The notes beneath the pieces are model-generated. The model ran no database searches. It worked only from the letters and a program-made list of their open reading frames with translations, and was not told where the DNA came from. From Candidatus Tectomicrobia bacterium (GTDB lineage: Bacteria > UBA8248): a DNA stretch of 64,000 bases. The translations under genes were made by a program, and so were the position numbers. How positions within the stretch are numbered: the first letter of the stretch is position 1; each line of letters begins with the position of its first letter. This document shows positions 1 through 6,735 of the stretch, in pieces. The stretch is from contig JACPUR010000004.1 in assembly GCA_016192135.1 (NCBI GenBank), positions 81,311 to 145,310 of the forward strand, given 5' to 3'.

Positions 1-707
1 CAAAAGAGCGCAATCCGCACCGCGCGGTAGAAGAGCTTCTGGTCGAGCCGGTCCCGCAGGCGGATGCCCGCCCACAGCCCGGCGAAGATGGGGACGAGCA
101 GGAGACCGGCCCATTGGAGGAGCGGCCAGGTGAAGGCGCCCTGCTGCGCGAGCGAGGAGAGGAGCACCCCCGAGACGACGGTGTTGAACGCGTTCATCAG
201 GAAGATGAACACCTCCTTCGGCCAGGTGAACATCGAGAAGTACACGATGCTCACCGGCCCCGGCACGCTCGCCACCCCGGTCATGAAGCCGGCCAGCGCC
301 CCCAGCGCGCCCCCCACGCCCCAGCGCGAGGCGCGCGAGAGACCCTCGGCGGGCGGGAAGAAGCGCCGCGAGGCCAGATAGAAGTACACCGCCAGCCCCA
401 TCAGCAGGCGGATGAGCTCGGGGTCCGCCCAGCGGAGCACGTAGACGCCGACCGGCACCGCCGCGATGCCCGCCGCGATGAAGGGGACGATCTCCCTCAG
501 GTGGCGCCACTGGCGCCAGTCGTACTGGGCGTTGGCCCAGTTCGTGAGGAACACGGGGATGGACATGATGATGACGGCTTCGCGCGGGCTGAGGAAGATG
601 GAGAGGAAGGGCACCCCGATCAGCGGGAGCGCGAAGCCGATGATGCCCTTGATCATCCCGGCGGCGAAGAGGACCAGCGCCGCCAGGGCCGCCTGCCACT
701 CGGTCAC
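1..707 (-). CDS. TauE/SafE-family membrane permease (3' part outside window)
   Basis: Reading leftwards from a GTG at 707, an open frame of 235 codons runs off the window edge. The product is mostly hydrophobic helices, starting with a helix carrying KGIIGF and followed by a glycine-rich second half with GFMTGVASVPGP. This layout is typical of the TauE/SafE (sulfite or organosulfonate exporter, DUF81) family of inner-membrane carriers. The GTG directly follows the TGA of the dehalogenase-like gene (TGAGTG), and a GAGGGGGAG ribosome site lies inside that gene's end, so the two are translationally coupled. The substrate cannot be read from the sequence; the coupling suggests export or import of an anion linked to the upstream enzyme. 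The start codon is inferred. Confidence 0.8.
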   Translation of the reverse strand, partial: MTEWQAALAALVLFAAGMIKGIIGFALPLIGVPFLSIFLSPREAVIIMSIPVFLTNWANAQYDWRQWRHLREIVPFIAAGIAAVPVGVYVLRWADPELIRLLMGLAVYFYLASRRFFPPAEGLSRASRWGVGGALGALAGFMTGVASVPGPVSIVYFSMFTWPKEVFIFLMNAFNTVVSGVLLSSLAQQGAFTWPLLQWAGLLLVPIFAGLWAGIRLRDRLDQKLFYRAVRIALF

Positions 708-1595
708 TCACTCCCCCTCGAAGGGCTTGCGCCGCGCCTTGCCCTCCCCGGCGAGGGCGGCCTTCAGGAGCACGAGGGCGCCGTGCGTGCGGGGGACGAG
801 GTGGATGAGCGCGTCCAGCCCGCGGTCGATGGCGTCCGCTTCCGAATCGCCCAGCCCCAGCGCGCGCACCCGCCCGCGGTCCAGCGCGACCGGGTGGGGG
901 AACTCCTGGGCCGCCGCGGCCGCGGCCCCCTGGGCGAGGCTGACGGTGATCTCGAAGCCCTTCTTCCGGCTCTCCTCCCGGACGAAGGCCCAGGCCATCT
1001 CCAGGTACTCCGGATGGCTCCCCAGCGCGCGCCAGGCGGCGTCGACCGCCCCGCCCGGGGAGAGGCGGCGGATCTCGTCGAAGACCGCCCGCGCCCGGCC
1101 CTCGGCCCGCCCGGGGTCCGCGAGCCGGAGCGGCCGCATCGAGCGCGGCGGGCCCTGGGGGAGGGGGTCGAGGTCCCCCGCGTGGCCCGGCTTCACCCCG
1201 CCCATCCGGACCCCGTTGAGCGCCCCCTTGAGCGCCGCGGCGAGGATGAGGATTTTCGGGCTGGCGTAGTTGCAGGCGTCGAGGACGCCGTCGATCTCCG
1301 CGATGCGCTCCCCGGAATAGCCCAGTTCCTCGAGCGCCTCGGCGTGCTCGGGCACGTCGGGGGGCATGGGGGGGGCCATCCGCATCCGCAGGCTGTCGGC
1401 GCAGCGCTCGAAGTAGGCGATGGAGGCGTTCGGCCTCAGGGCCTCCCAGGCGGCCGCGAGGTAGCCCTCGTGGGCGGCCAGGGCCGGGAAGAGCAGGCCC
1501 GCGTCGGTCACCCGCAGGATTCGGCGGGCGTCCTCCAGGATTTCGGAGGCGCGCCCGGTGGCGCCGGAAACCTGGGCGAGCGGGGCTTCGTCCAT
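708..1595 (-). CDS. DehI-type 2-haloacid dehalogenase family protein
   Basis: A 295-residue soluble protein built from two similar halves: LFPALAAHEGYLAAAWEALRP near residue 35 is echoed by VDAAWRALGSHPEYLEMAW near residue 184. This internal duplication and length match the DehI (group I haloacid dehalogenase, 'halocarboxylic acid dehydrogenase DehI') family, which hydrolyses 2-haloalkanoic acids through an Asp-activated water. Asp185 is a candidate for the catalytic residue by position, but I could not align it. The start ATG has GAGGAAGG five bases upstream. The gene is followed without gap by a TauE/SafE permease, which could move the acid or the product. Many DehI relatives in environmental genomes have no proven dehalogenase activity, so the substrate is uncertain. 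Confidence 0.7.
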   Translation of the reverse strand: MDEAPLAQVSGATGRASEILEDARRILRVTDAGLLFPALAAHEGYLAAAWEALRPNASIAYFERCADSLRMRMAPPMPPDVPEHAEALEELGYSGERIAEIDGVLDACNYASPKILILAAALKGALNGVRMGGVKPGHAGDLDPLPQGPPRSMRPLRLADPGRAEGRARAVFDEIRRLSPGGAVDAAWRALGSHPEYLEMAWAFVREESRKKGFEITVSLAQGAAAAAAQEFPHPVALDRGRVRALGLGDSEADAIDRGLDALIHLVPRTHGALVLLKAALAGEGKARRKPFEGE

Positions 1596-1717
1596 GGATA
1601 CCTTCCTCGGCCTCGGCGACGGGAAAAAGCGCGCGCGCGTTCAGTTTTCCGAGTATAGGCCCCCCTCCCCGGCGCCACAACCCCGCAGGGGCAATGTCCT
1701 AATTTGTAGCGCGCCCT

Positions 1718-1836
1718 GTCATTCCGAGGGAGCCCGCCCAGGCGGCTCGCCGCCTGGGGACCCGAAGAGAGGGCGACCGAGGAATCTGCTTTTTCTTTGA
1801 AAGTAAAAGCAGATTCCTCGCTGCGCTCGGAATGAC
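1718..1836. repeat. Imperfect inverted repeat (GTCATTCCGAG...CTCGGAATGAC)
   Basis: The ends GTCATTCCGAG (1718-1728) and CTCGGAATGAC (1826-1836) are inverted copies. A second pair, CGAGGAATCTGCTTTT (1778-1793) and AAAAGCAGATTCCTCG (1805-1820), forms a long hairpin near the right side. The left part contains a module (about 1727-1776, with CAGGCGGCTCGCCGCCTG) that recurs inverted near 60.6 kb. This looks like a non-autonomous palindromic element of the kind scattered through environmental genomes; no coding capacity is seen. Confidence 0.75.
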
Positions 1837-1878
1837 ATCAGAACCGTCAAACTACCGCCCGCAGCCGCCCCGCGGGGG

Positions 1879-1908
1879 TTGACGGGAGGGGTGGGCCCCC
1901 TTATACTT
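1879..1908 (+). promoter_or_regulatory. Sigma-70-type promoter for the marR-permease pair
   Basis: TTGACG at 1879-1884 and TATACT at 1903-1908 are separated by 18 bases, close to the sigma-70 consensus. It lies about 45 bases before the MarR-family start codon, with a palindrome between promoter and gene. Confidence 0.65.
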
Positions 1909-1918
1909 GAACTGGTCA

Positions 1919-1940
1919 AATATTTCCGGCCCGAAATATT
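1919..1940 (+). promoter_or_regulatory. Palindromic operator candidate
   Basis: AATATTTC (1919-1926) and GAAATATT (1933-1940) are perfect inverted 8-mers around a 6-base GC spacer. The site starts about 11 bases after the -10 box and ends just before the ribosome site of the MarR-family gene, so bound repressor would block initiation or early elongation. Autoregulation by that MarR protein is the natural inference. Confidence 0.6.
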
Positions 1941-1953
1941 CGGAGGTTCAAGC

Positions 1954-2499
1954 ATGGCGGGGAGCAAAGGCAACGGGAAAGGAAAGGCCGCCCTGGCGGA
2001 GCGGGACGCCCTGGGCATGCGCCTGAAGAGCGCCCTGGATCTCCTCGCCGACCGGCGCCGGCCCGCCGACCGCGACGCCATCTGCTGCCGCGAGCTGACC
2101 TACAACCAGTGGGCGCTCCTGCGCCTCATCTGCGAGGAGGGCGGGGGCGGGGGGCTCCCCATGGGGATCATCGCCCAGCGCCTGGGGGTCACCCCCGGCG
2201 GGGCCACCCGCTGCGCCGAGCCCCTCGTCGAGCGCGGCCTCCTCGAGCGCCGGATGCGCCCCGGCGACCGGCGGGTGTGCTGCCTCATGCCCACCCCCCG
2301 GGGCATCGCCCTCCGCCACGAGATCACGGCCGAGTGCGCCGAGCGGGAGCGCGCCCTGCTCTCGCGCCTCCCGGCGGAGGACCGGGAGCCCATCGTCTGG
2401 GCGATCGAGCGGCTGGCCCAGGAGGCGGACACCCTCTTCGCCCCCGCCGGCCCCTGCTGCCTGCCCGAATCCCCCGCCCCCGTGGAAGAAGCGGAGTAA
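1954..2499 (+). CDS. Cys-rich MarR-family transcriptional regulator
   Basis: A 181-residue protein with a winged-helix core at about residues 45-125: LTYNQWALLRLIC, then IIAQRLGVTPGGATRCAEPLVERGLLERR as recognition helix, and a wing with PGDRRVC. This is the MarR pattern. The ATG at 1954 has GGAGG at 1942-1946. Three adjacent Cys pairs (44-45, 109-110, 168-169) plus Cys87 and Cys128 are unusual and suggest a thiol- or metal-responsive switch. The gene sits behind its own promoter and palindromic operator, and ten bases before a CSCG-motif permease, so it probably controls that transporter. The effector (Cu, Zn, As or an oxidant) is not shown by the sequence. Confidence 0.8.
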   Translation: MAGSKGNGKGKAALAERDALGMRLKSALDLLADRRRPADRDAICCRELTYNQWALLRLICEEGGGGGLPMGIIAQRLGVTPGGATRCAEPLVERGLLERRMRPGDRRVCCLMPTPRGIALRHEITAECAERERALLSRLPAEDREPIVWAIERLAQEADTLFAPAGPCCLPESPAPVEEAE

Positions 2500-2508
2500 G
2501 GAGCGCCC

Positions 2509-3723
2509 ATGCCCGCCCGCGAGTCCCTGCCCCTGCTTCGCGCCGAAACCACAGAGGCACGCAAGGCTCCCCGGGAGGATGCTTGTGGCACGCCTGCGGG
2601 CAGGGGCGTATTGCAATACGCCCCTGCGGCCAGCCGCTGGACACGCATCGGGGCCGCCCCCGGCCGCCCGCGCGCCTGGCTGGCGCTCGCCCTCCTCGCG
2701 GGCGCCGGGCTCTTCGGCCTGGGGCTCGGGATGGGGCTGACGCCCGGAAGGATGGCGGGCGAGGCCCTGCGCAACCTCCTCTTCGCCGCCGACGCTTTTT
2801 GGAAAATCCTCCCCTACTTCGCCGCGAGCGTGCTCATCTCCGCCTGGGCGACGACCTCCGGTCTGGCGGAGCGCGTCCAGATCCTCTTCCGGCGCGGGGA
2901 GGTCCCCGCCATCCTGGGGGCGGCCGCCGTGGGCGCCGTGGTGCCCCTCTGCTCGTGCGGGGTCATCCCGGCCATCGCGGCCCTGCTCGCGGGGGGCGTC
3001 CCCCTGGGGCCCGTCATGGCCTTCTGGATCAGCGCCCCCGTCATGAGCCCCGAGAAGTTCACCCTGATGGCCGGGGTGCTCGGCCTCCCCTACGCCCTGA
3101 TGAACCTGGCCTCGGCCGTGGCCATCGGCGCGGGGGCGGGCCTCGCGGCCCGGTTCGCCGTCCGCCGGGGCCTCCTCGCCGGCCAGATCAAGCCCCTGGG
3201 CGGCGCGGGCGCCTGCTGCGGCGCCGCCTCCCCTTCTCCCCCTGATCAAGGTGCGGCCAGCGCAGGGGCGTATCGCAATACGCCCCTACAAGGCGGGCCG
3301 GGCGGCATGGCCCCCGCCCTCTCCCCCTTCGTCCGCCAAGCCGCCGCGTCCGCCCTCTTCCTCGGGAAGTGGCTGGCCCTGGCCTTCCTCCTCGAGGCCC
3401 TGACCACCCACTACGTGGACCCGGCCTGGATCCAGGCCCTCCTGGGCGGGTCGAGCCCCTGGAGCATCCCCCTGGCCACCGCCGTGGGCATCCCCCTCTA
3501 CGTCTCGGGCGTGGCCGCCATCCCCATCGTGGGCGGCCTCCTCGAGGGGGGCATGAGCCCGGGCGCCGCCATGGCCTTCCTCGTCGCCGGGCCCGTCACC
3601 ACCGTCTGCGCCGTGGGCGCCGTCCTGGCCCTGGTGCGCGGGCGCGCCTTCGCCCTCTACCTGGGCTCGGGCATCCTGGGCTCCCTCGCGGCGGGGTACG
3701 CCTTCCAGTGGATGATGGGGTAG
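2509..3723 (+). CDS. CSCG-motif metal/metalloid efflux permease (SO_0444/ArsP type)
   Basis: A 404-residue inner-membrane permease with roughly eight helices in two halves. PLCSCGVIPA at residues 147-156 and a GACCG motif at 235-238 are the Cys signatures of the DUF318 permease superfamily, which includes the Cu/Zn efflux protein SO_0444 and the organoarsenical exporter ArsP. AAGGAG lies seven bases before the ATG, overlapping the MarR stop, so the two genes form an operon. Two copies of a palindromic repeat (2600-2627 and 3265-3286) are translated in frame as extra segments at residues 31-40 and 252-261, one in the N-terminal tail and one in the hydrophilic loop between halves. Both places should tolerate insertions. 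Confidence 0.8.
   Translation: MPARESLPLLRAETTEARKAPREDACGTPAGRGVLQYAPAASRWTRIGAAPGRPRAWLALALLAGAGLFGLGLGMGLTPGRMAGEALRNLLFAADAFWKILPYFAASVLISAWATTSGLAERVQILFRRGEVPAILGAAAVGAVVPLCSCGVIPAIAALLAGGVPLGPVMAFWISAPVMSPEKFTLMAGVLGLPYALMNLASAVAIGAGAGLAARFAVRRGLLAGQIKPLGGAGACCGAASPSPPDQGAASAGAYRNTPLQGGPGGMAPALSPFVRQAAASALFLGKWLALAFLLEALTTHYVDPAWIQALLGGSSPWSIPLATAVGIPLYVSGVAAIPIVGGLLEGGMSPGAAMAFLVAGPVTTVCAVGAVLALVRGRAFALYLGSGILGSLAAGYAFQWMMG
2600..2627. repeat. 28-base perfect palindrome inside the permease gene
   Basis: The sequence around GGGGCGTATTGCAATACGCC is a perfect palindrome of 28 bases. It reads in frame as G-R-G-V-L-Q-Y-A-P in the permease N-terminus. It belongs to the GGGGCG-core-CGCCCC family seen at several other places in the window. 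Confidence 0.85.
3265..3286. repeat. Second GGGGCG palindrome inside the permease gene
   Basis: GGGGCGTATCGCAATACGCC and flanks form a 22-base palindrome with one mismatch, nearly the same core as the copy at 2600. Here it is read in a different frame (A-G-A-Y-R-N-T-P-L), in the loop between the two membrane halves. Confidence 0.8.
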
Positions 3724-3846
3724 GGATTGTCCTTAGCTGAATGATATGATAGAGGCGAGATTTTATAGAGACATGCGCGGGGAAGAAATCCGAAAATCGT
3801 CGCAATGCGGTGAGATGCATTCCCTTTCCGACAGAGTGGAAGGACA

Positions 3847-4494
3847 ATGAAAACTTCTCAGTGTACCTATTACATGGTCCGTCCCATGGATCAAAGCCCG
3901 ACTGTGCTAGAACTATTCTTTTCAAAGAGCGTAGTTGCCGTGGGCTGGAGCCGCGTGAATTTCAGTCAATATGACGATCTTGAAAAGTTGATAGGTAAAG
4001 TTCAGGGCGAATATCGCCATGATGCGAGTTATGACCCTAGAGTTGTGGGAAGAAAAAAGGAAGAGGTGAAAAGATTCAAAAGCATCAAGAAGGGCGACAA
4101 AATTGTTGTTCCATGCCCTGAATACATTGCAATTGCCACCGCAGGCTCTGCCGAAATCTATGACGATAAAGCGGGTGAACAATTCGACCTGGCGAACCAA
4201 CGGCTTGTTAAGTACGTGCGACGAAAGAATGGCCAGATTAAAGAATATCCCCGTTCAGGATTAACCGAGAATTTTCTGAAGCGGTTGAATGTGCGCGGTT
4301 CCACATGCCGGGACCTCAACGATTTCCGAGATGAAATTCTTGGGTTGCTGAGTGGGAAGGATGCGCCGCCACCTTCGATTGAGGAAGAATTGGACGCTTT
4401 GGCTAGAGAAATTCCCCAGGAAGAATGGGATAAGCTTCCGAGGGACTTGAGCACCAATCTGGATCATTATCTGTATGGCACTGCCAAGAAATGA
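3847..4494 (+). CDS. Putative antitoxin: PUA-like domain fused to a VapB-like tail
   Basis: A 215-residue protein that is clearly AT-richer than its surroundings. Residues 1 to about 170 resemble the small PUA-like domains found at the front of some restriction and defence proteins (VVAVGWSRV at 30-38 and FKSIKKGDKIVVP near 77-89), though this is pattern-level only. The last 40 residues (ELDALAREIPQEEWDKLP then DLSTNLDHYLYG) look like the short C-terminal segment usually found as a small partner protein directly before PIN-domain toxins. The stop overlaps the start of the PIN gene (ATGA), the classic antitoxin-toxin order. I infer an antitoxin enlarged by a nucleic-acid or modified-base sensing domain. 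Function is unproven. Confidence 0.5.
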   Translation: MKTSQCTYYMVRPMDQSPTVLELFFSKSVVAVGWSRVNFSQYDDLEKLIGKVQGEYRHDASYDPRVVGRKKEEVKRFKSIKKGDKIVVPCPEYIAIATAGSAEIYDDKAGEQFDLANQRLVKYVRRKNGQIKEYPRSGLTENFLKRLNVRGSTCRDLNDFRDEILGLLSGKDAPPPSIEEELDALAREIPQEEWDKLPRDLSTNLDHYLYGTAKK

Positions 4495-4907
4495 AGATGG
4501 TTTTTGCGGACTCCTTCTACTGGATTGCCCGCGTCCACCCGAGGGATCAAGGGCATGAAGCTGCGAAAAAGGCGAGGGAGGATTTGGGCGAAGTTCAAAT
4601 TGTGACGACGGACGAAGTGCTTGTCGAATTTCTAAATGCCCTTTCTTCCAAAGGAGAATATCTTCGAAGGCAGGCGGTGAAAATGGTTCAAACTATTCTG
4701 AAAGACCCTGATGTAGTGGTCGTTCCCCAGTCGAGGGATTCATTCATGAACGGACTGGAGCTTTTCAAGAATCGGCCGGACAAGGAATATAGCCTGACCG
4801 ACTGCATTTCGATGAGTGTCATGTGGAAAGAAGGGCTGCTGGAAATCCTTACGGGCGACCATCACTTTGAGCAGGAAGGTTTTACGGTACTGATAAGAAA
4901 AGTCTGA
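4491..4907 (+). CDS. PIN-domain ribonuclease toxin (VapC-like)
   Basis: A 138-residue protein with the PIN acidic residues in order: Asp7 in VFADSFYWIA, Glu46 in LVEF, Asp104 in SLTDCIS and Asp123 in TGDHHFEQEGF. PIN proteins of this size are metal-dependent RNases, mostly VapC-type toxins that cut tRNA or rRNA. It begins inside the stop codon of the preceding putative antitoxin (four-base overlap), so the two are translated together. Base composition is AT-rich relative to neighbours, which suggests horizontal transfer of the pair. A housekeeping role for the PIN nuclease is possible but less likely. Confidence 0.82.
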   Translation: MKMVFADSFYWIARVHPRDQGHEAAKKAREDLGEVQIVTTDEVLVEFLNALSSKGEYLRRQAVKMVQTILKDPDVVVVPQSRDSFMNGLELFKNRPDKEYSLTDCISMSVMWKEGLLEILTGDHHFEQEGFTVLIRKV

Positions 4908-4971
4908 AACTTGGCTCTTCTCTGTCCCCTTTTCCCCTCACTCCCTCTGGAGAGGGGGAATTTGGTGCCCC

Positions 4972-5265
4972 CCAAGAAATTCCCCCCAGCCATGAACGTG
5001 CGCGAAAATGGACGAAATTGCGGTAGCGGCCCTCACCGCCCCGGGGCGTACATTGGCCCGGACGGAGCCGCGCCCCCGCCGGGCGCGCCCGGCGCGCGCC
5101 CCGGCTGCCCGGCTGGAGGGAGGCGCCCGGGGAGGAGGATAGGGGGGAGTAACGCTTAGTAACGCGAAGCAACGGGAAAAGAGGGTCAAAAGAGGGGGGG
5201 GGAGGATGGCCGGCCGCCGGAGCGGCCGTCGCGGATATTGAGGGAAATTGAGGGAAAAAAGCCGT
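4972..5265 (-). repeat. About 300-base dispersed intergenic repeat, copy 1
   Basis: Read on the minus strand, this gap carries three modules in the same order as 41865-42180 on the plus strand: TTCCCTCAATTTCCCTCAAT with ATCCGCGACGG; a CGTTACTAAGCGTTACTCCC block; and CCGCTACCGCAATTTCGTCC followed by TTTCGCGC and TTCATG. The stretches between modules differ. No credible ORF is present. To its left, at about 4931-4960, lies a CCCTCTGGAGAGGG low-complexity palindrome. Together these fill the 391 bases between the PIN gene and the next small ORF. Confidence 0.75.
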
Positions 5266-5298
5266 CTAAAGAGGGGTCCGGCGGCCGGGGGCTTTGGG

Positions 5299-5433
5299 TC
5301 AGCCCTCCCGCTTCTCCCGAAGCTTGCTGGGGAGCTTCCCGGGCTTGAGGGGACCCCAGACGCGGCTGAAGTAGGTGTCGGCCAGCTGGAGGGCGCCGGG
5401 GCAGTAGGCGCAGCCGGGGTCCTCGCAGGCCAC
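5299..5433 (-). CDS. Possible 44-residue Cys-containing small protein
   Basis: From a GTG at 5433, seven bases after the OsmC stop, a 44-codon frame encodes a peptide beginning VACEDPGCAYCPG and ending in a basic tail (LPSKLREKREG). The three spaced cysteines (residues 3, 8, 11) and the non-random middle part (ADTYFSRVWGPLKPG) look protein-like. No strong ribosome site is visible before the GTG, so translational coupling to OsmC would be required. I do not recognise a family. It may equally be chance coding in GC-rich DNA. Confidence 0.35.
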   Translation of the reverse strand: MACEDPGCAYCPGALQLADTYFSRVWGPLKPGKLPSKLREKREG

Positions 5434-5440
5434 GGGAGGC

Positions 5441-5902
5441 TCAGGCGGCGGGGGCGGAGGCGCCCGGGGTGAGGAGGAGGATCATGGCCTCGACCCGCAC
5501 GCGGGAGACGATGGAGTGGGTGACGAGGCAGTCCTTCTCGGCGAAGGAGAGGATCTCCTGGGCGAGGGCGCGGTCGCCGTCCGGGGGCAGGGCGACGCGG
5601 GCCTTGATGAGGATCTCGGTGAAGAGGAACTCACCCTCGGGGCGGGCGAGGGTGCCCTCGGCCTCGGCCTCGAAGGCCTGGAACTTGAGGCCCCGGTGGT
5701 AGGCGGTGCCGAGGAAGGTCATCATGAAGCAGCTGGCCTGGGCGGCGACGAAGAGGTCCTCGGGGCTCCAGACGCCCTCGTGGCCCTTGAACTCGGGCGG
5801 GGTGGCGACCCGGATGGCGGGCTTGCCCCCGGCGCTGAGAAAGCCCTGGCGCTCGGACTCCCAGATGACCCCCACCTTGTAGCGGTATTCCTTCGGACGC
5901 AT
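5441..5902 (-). CDS. OsmC/Ohr-family peroxiredoxin-like protein
   Basis: A 153-residue protein from an ATG at 5902, preceded by GGAGGTGGGAAGGTG. The two family cysteines are present: Cys58 in SPEDLFVAAQASCFMMTF and Cys125 in AEKDCLVTHSI, with the OsmC core in between. OsmC/Ohr proteins are dimeric thiol peroxidases that reduce organic hydroperoxides in the cytoplasm. The N-terminal half-motif YKVGVIWESERQGFLSAG is typical of the broader OsmC branch rather than Ohr. A further in-frame start 13 codons upstream exists but lacks a good ribosome site. Confidence 0.85.
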   Translation of the reverse strand: MRPKEYRYKVGVIWESERQGFLSAGGKPAIRVATPPEFKGHEGVWSPEDLFVAAQASCFMMTFLGTAYHRGLKFQAFEAEAEGTLARPEGEFLFTEILIKARVALPPDGDRALAQEILSFAEKDCLVTHSIVSRVRVEAMILLLTPGASAPAA

Positions 5903-6164
5903 TTGCACCTTCCCACCTCCCCGTCGCGGCAGGGCCCGCACCCGGCGCCGGGCCCTTCCAGACCATATCTTCCAAAATCCGTGCCCTTGGATAAGATGAT
6001 TGTTTTTAAATGACTTATGAATTCAGCGCCCCTTCGCGGCGGGCATTTGGGCCACGGGAGGGGCATTCCGCCCCACCGGGGGGTGCCCGGGAGGCCGGAA
6101 AGGGTGTATATTGGATTCGGATTTTTAAATCCGGTTTATGGCGCGCGCCGCGGGAGGAATCCCT

Positions 6165-6443
6165 ATGGAATGGCTGGTGATGGGCCTCATTCTTTTCTTG
6201 GTGGCGTTCTCGATCTACTACCCGCAGCTTCCCTACGCGGCCTCGGTGTACGGCCGCTTCCGCCGCCCCCGCCGGCTCGTCTGCCCCGCGACGGGAGAGC
6301 GCGTCCCGGTGCAGATCGACGCGGCGCGCGCGGCGCGCAAGGTGATCTTCTCGGGCGCGCCCGAGCTCCGGGTGAAGGACTGCGCCCGGTGGTGGAACGG
6401 GGAGAAGGACTGCAGGCGGGAGTGCATCGGCCGCCTGCTCTGA
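6165..6443 (+). CDS. Small membrane-anchored Cys-motif protein A
   Basis: A 92-residue protein with one N-terminal hydrophobic helix (about residues 3-22) followed by a soluble part. The soluble part contains VYGRFRRPRRLVCPATGE, then DAARAARKV, PELRVKDCARWWNGEKDCRRECIG. The conserved cysteines (one in CPxTGE, three near the end) suggest a metal site or thiol centre. ATG at 6165 has GGAGG eight bases upstream. The next gene is a paralogue with the same layout. I recognise no named family; the repeat of the motif shows that the Cys and the CPxTGE, DCxRW and C-x3-C positions are under constraint. Confidence 0.7.
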   Translation: MEWLVMGLILFLVAFSIYYPQLPYAASVYGRFRRPRRLVCPATGERVPVQIDAARAARKVIFSGAPELRVKDCARWWNGEKDCRRECIGRLL

Positions 6444-6458
6444 CGAGGGAGGCCCGTC

Positions 6459-6734
6459 ATGTTCGCGAATCCGCTGTGGCTCGTCTTCTCCATCGTTGCG
6501 CTGGGCGGAATCTACGTCCTCGCCCCCGCCGCCGCGCACGTCTACGGCCGCTTCCGGTCCAGGCGCCAAGTGATCTGCCCGGAGACGGGGGAGAAGGCCT
6601 CCATCCAGCTCGACGCCGGGCGCGCGGCCCGCACCGCGCTGTTCGGGGAGCCCGAGATCCGGCTCCTGGACTGCCGCCGCTGGCCCGAGCGCCGCGGCTG
6701 CGGCCGGGAGTGCCTCAAGGAGGCGGCGGCCTAG
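6459..6734 (+). CDS. Small membrane-anchored Cys-motif protein B
   Basis: A 91-residue paralogue of the preceding gene, 15 bases downstream: one N-terminal helix, then HVYGRFRSRRQVICPETGE, DAGRAARTALFGEPEIRLLDC and RWPERRGCGRECL. The shared skeleton with protein A is VYGRFR-x(4-5)-CPxTGE-x(4)-Q-x-DA-x(2)-AAR and DC-x-RW-x(n)-C-x(3)-C. A tandem pair suggests a hetero-oligomer at the membrane or recent duplication. The gene converges on the AhpD-like gene with one base between stops. Function unknown. Confidence 0.7.
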   Translation: MFANPLWLVFSIVALGGIYVLAPAAAHVYGRFRSRRQVICPETGEKASIQLDAGRAARTALFGEPEIRLLDCRRWPERRGCGRECLKEAAA

Positions 6735-6735
6735 C

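Noticed and set aside
3727..3750. TTGTCC and TATGAT as a promoter for the PIN cassette
   Set aside because: The boxes are only 12 bases apart, too close for a sigma-70 promoter.
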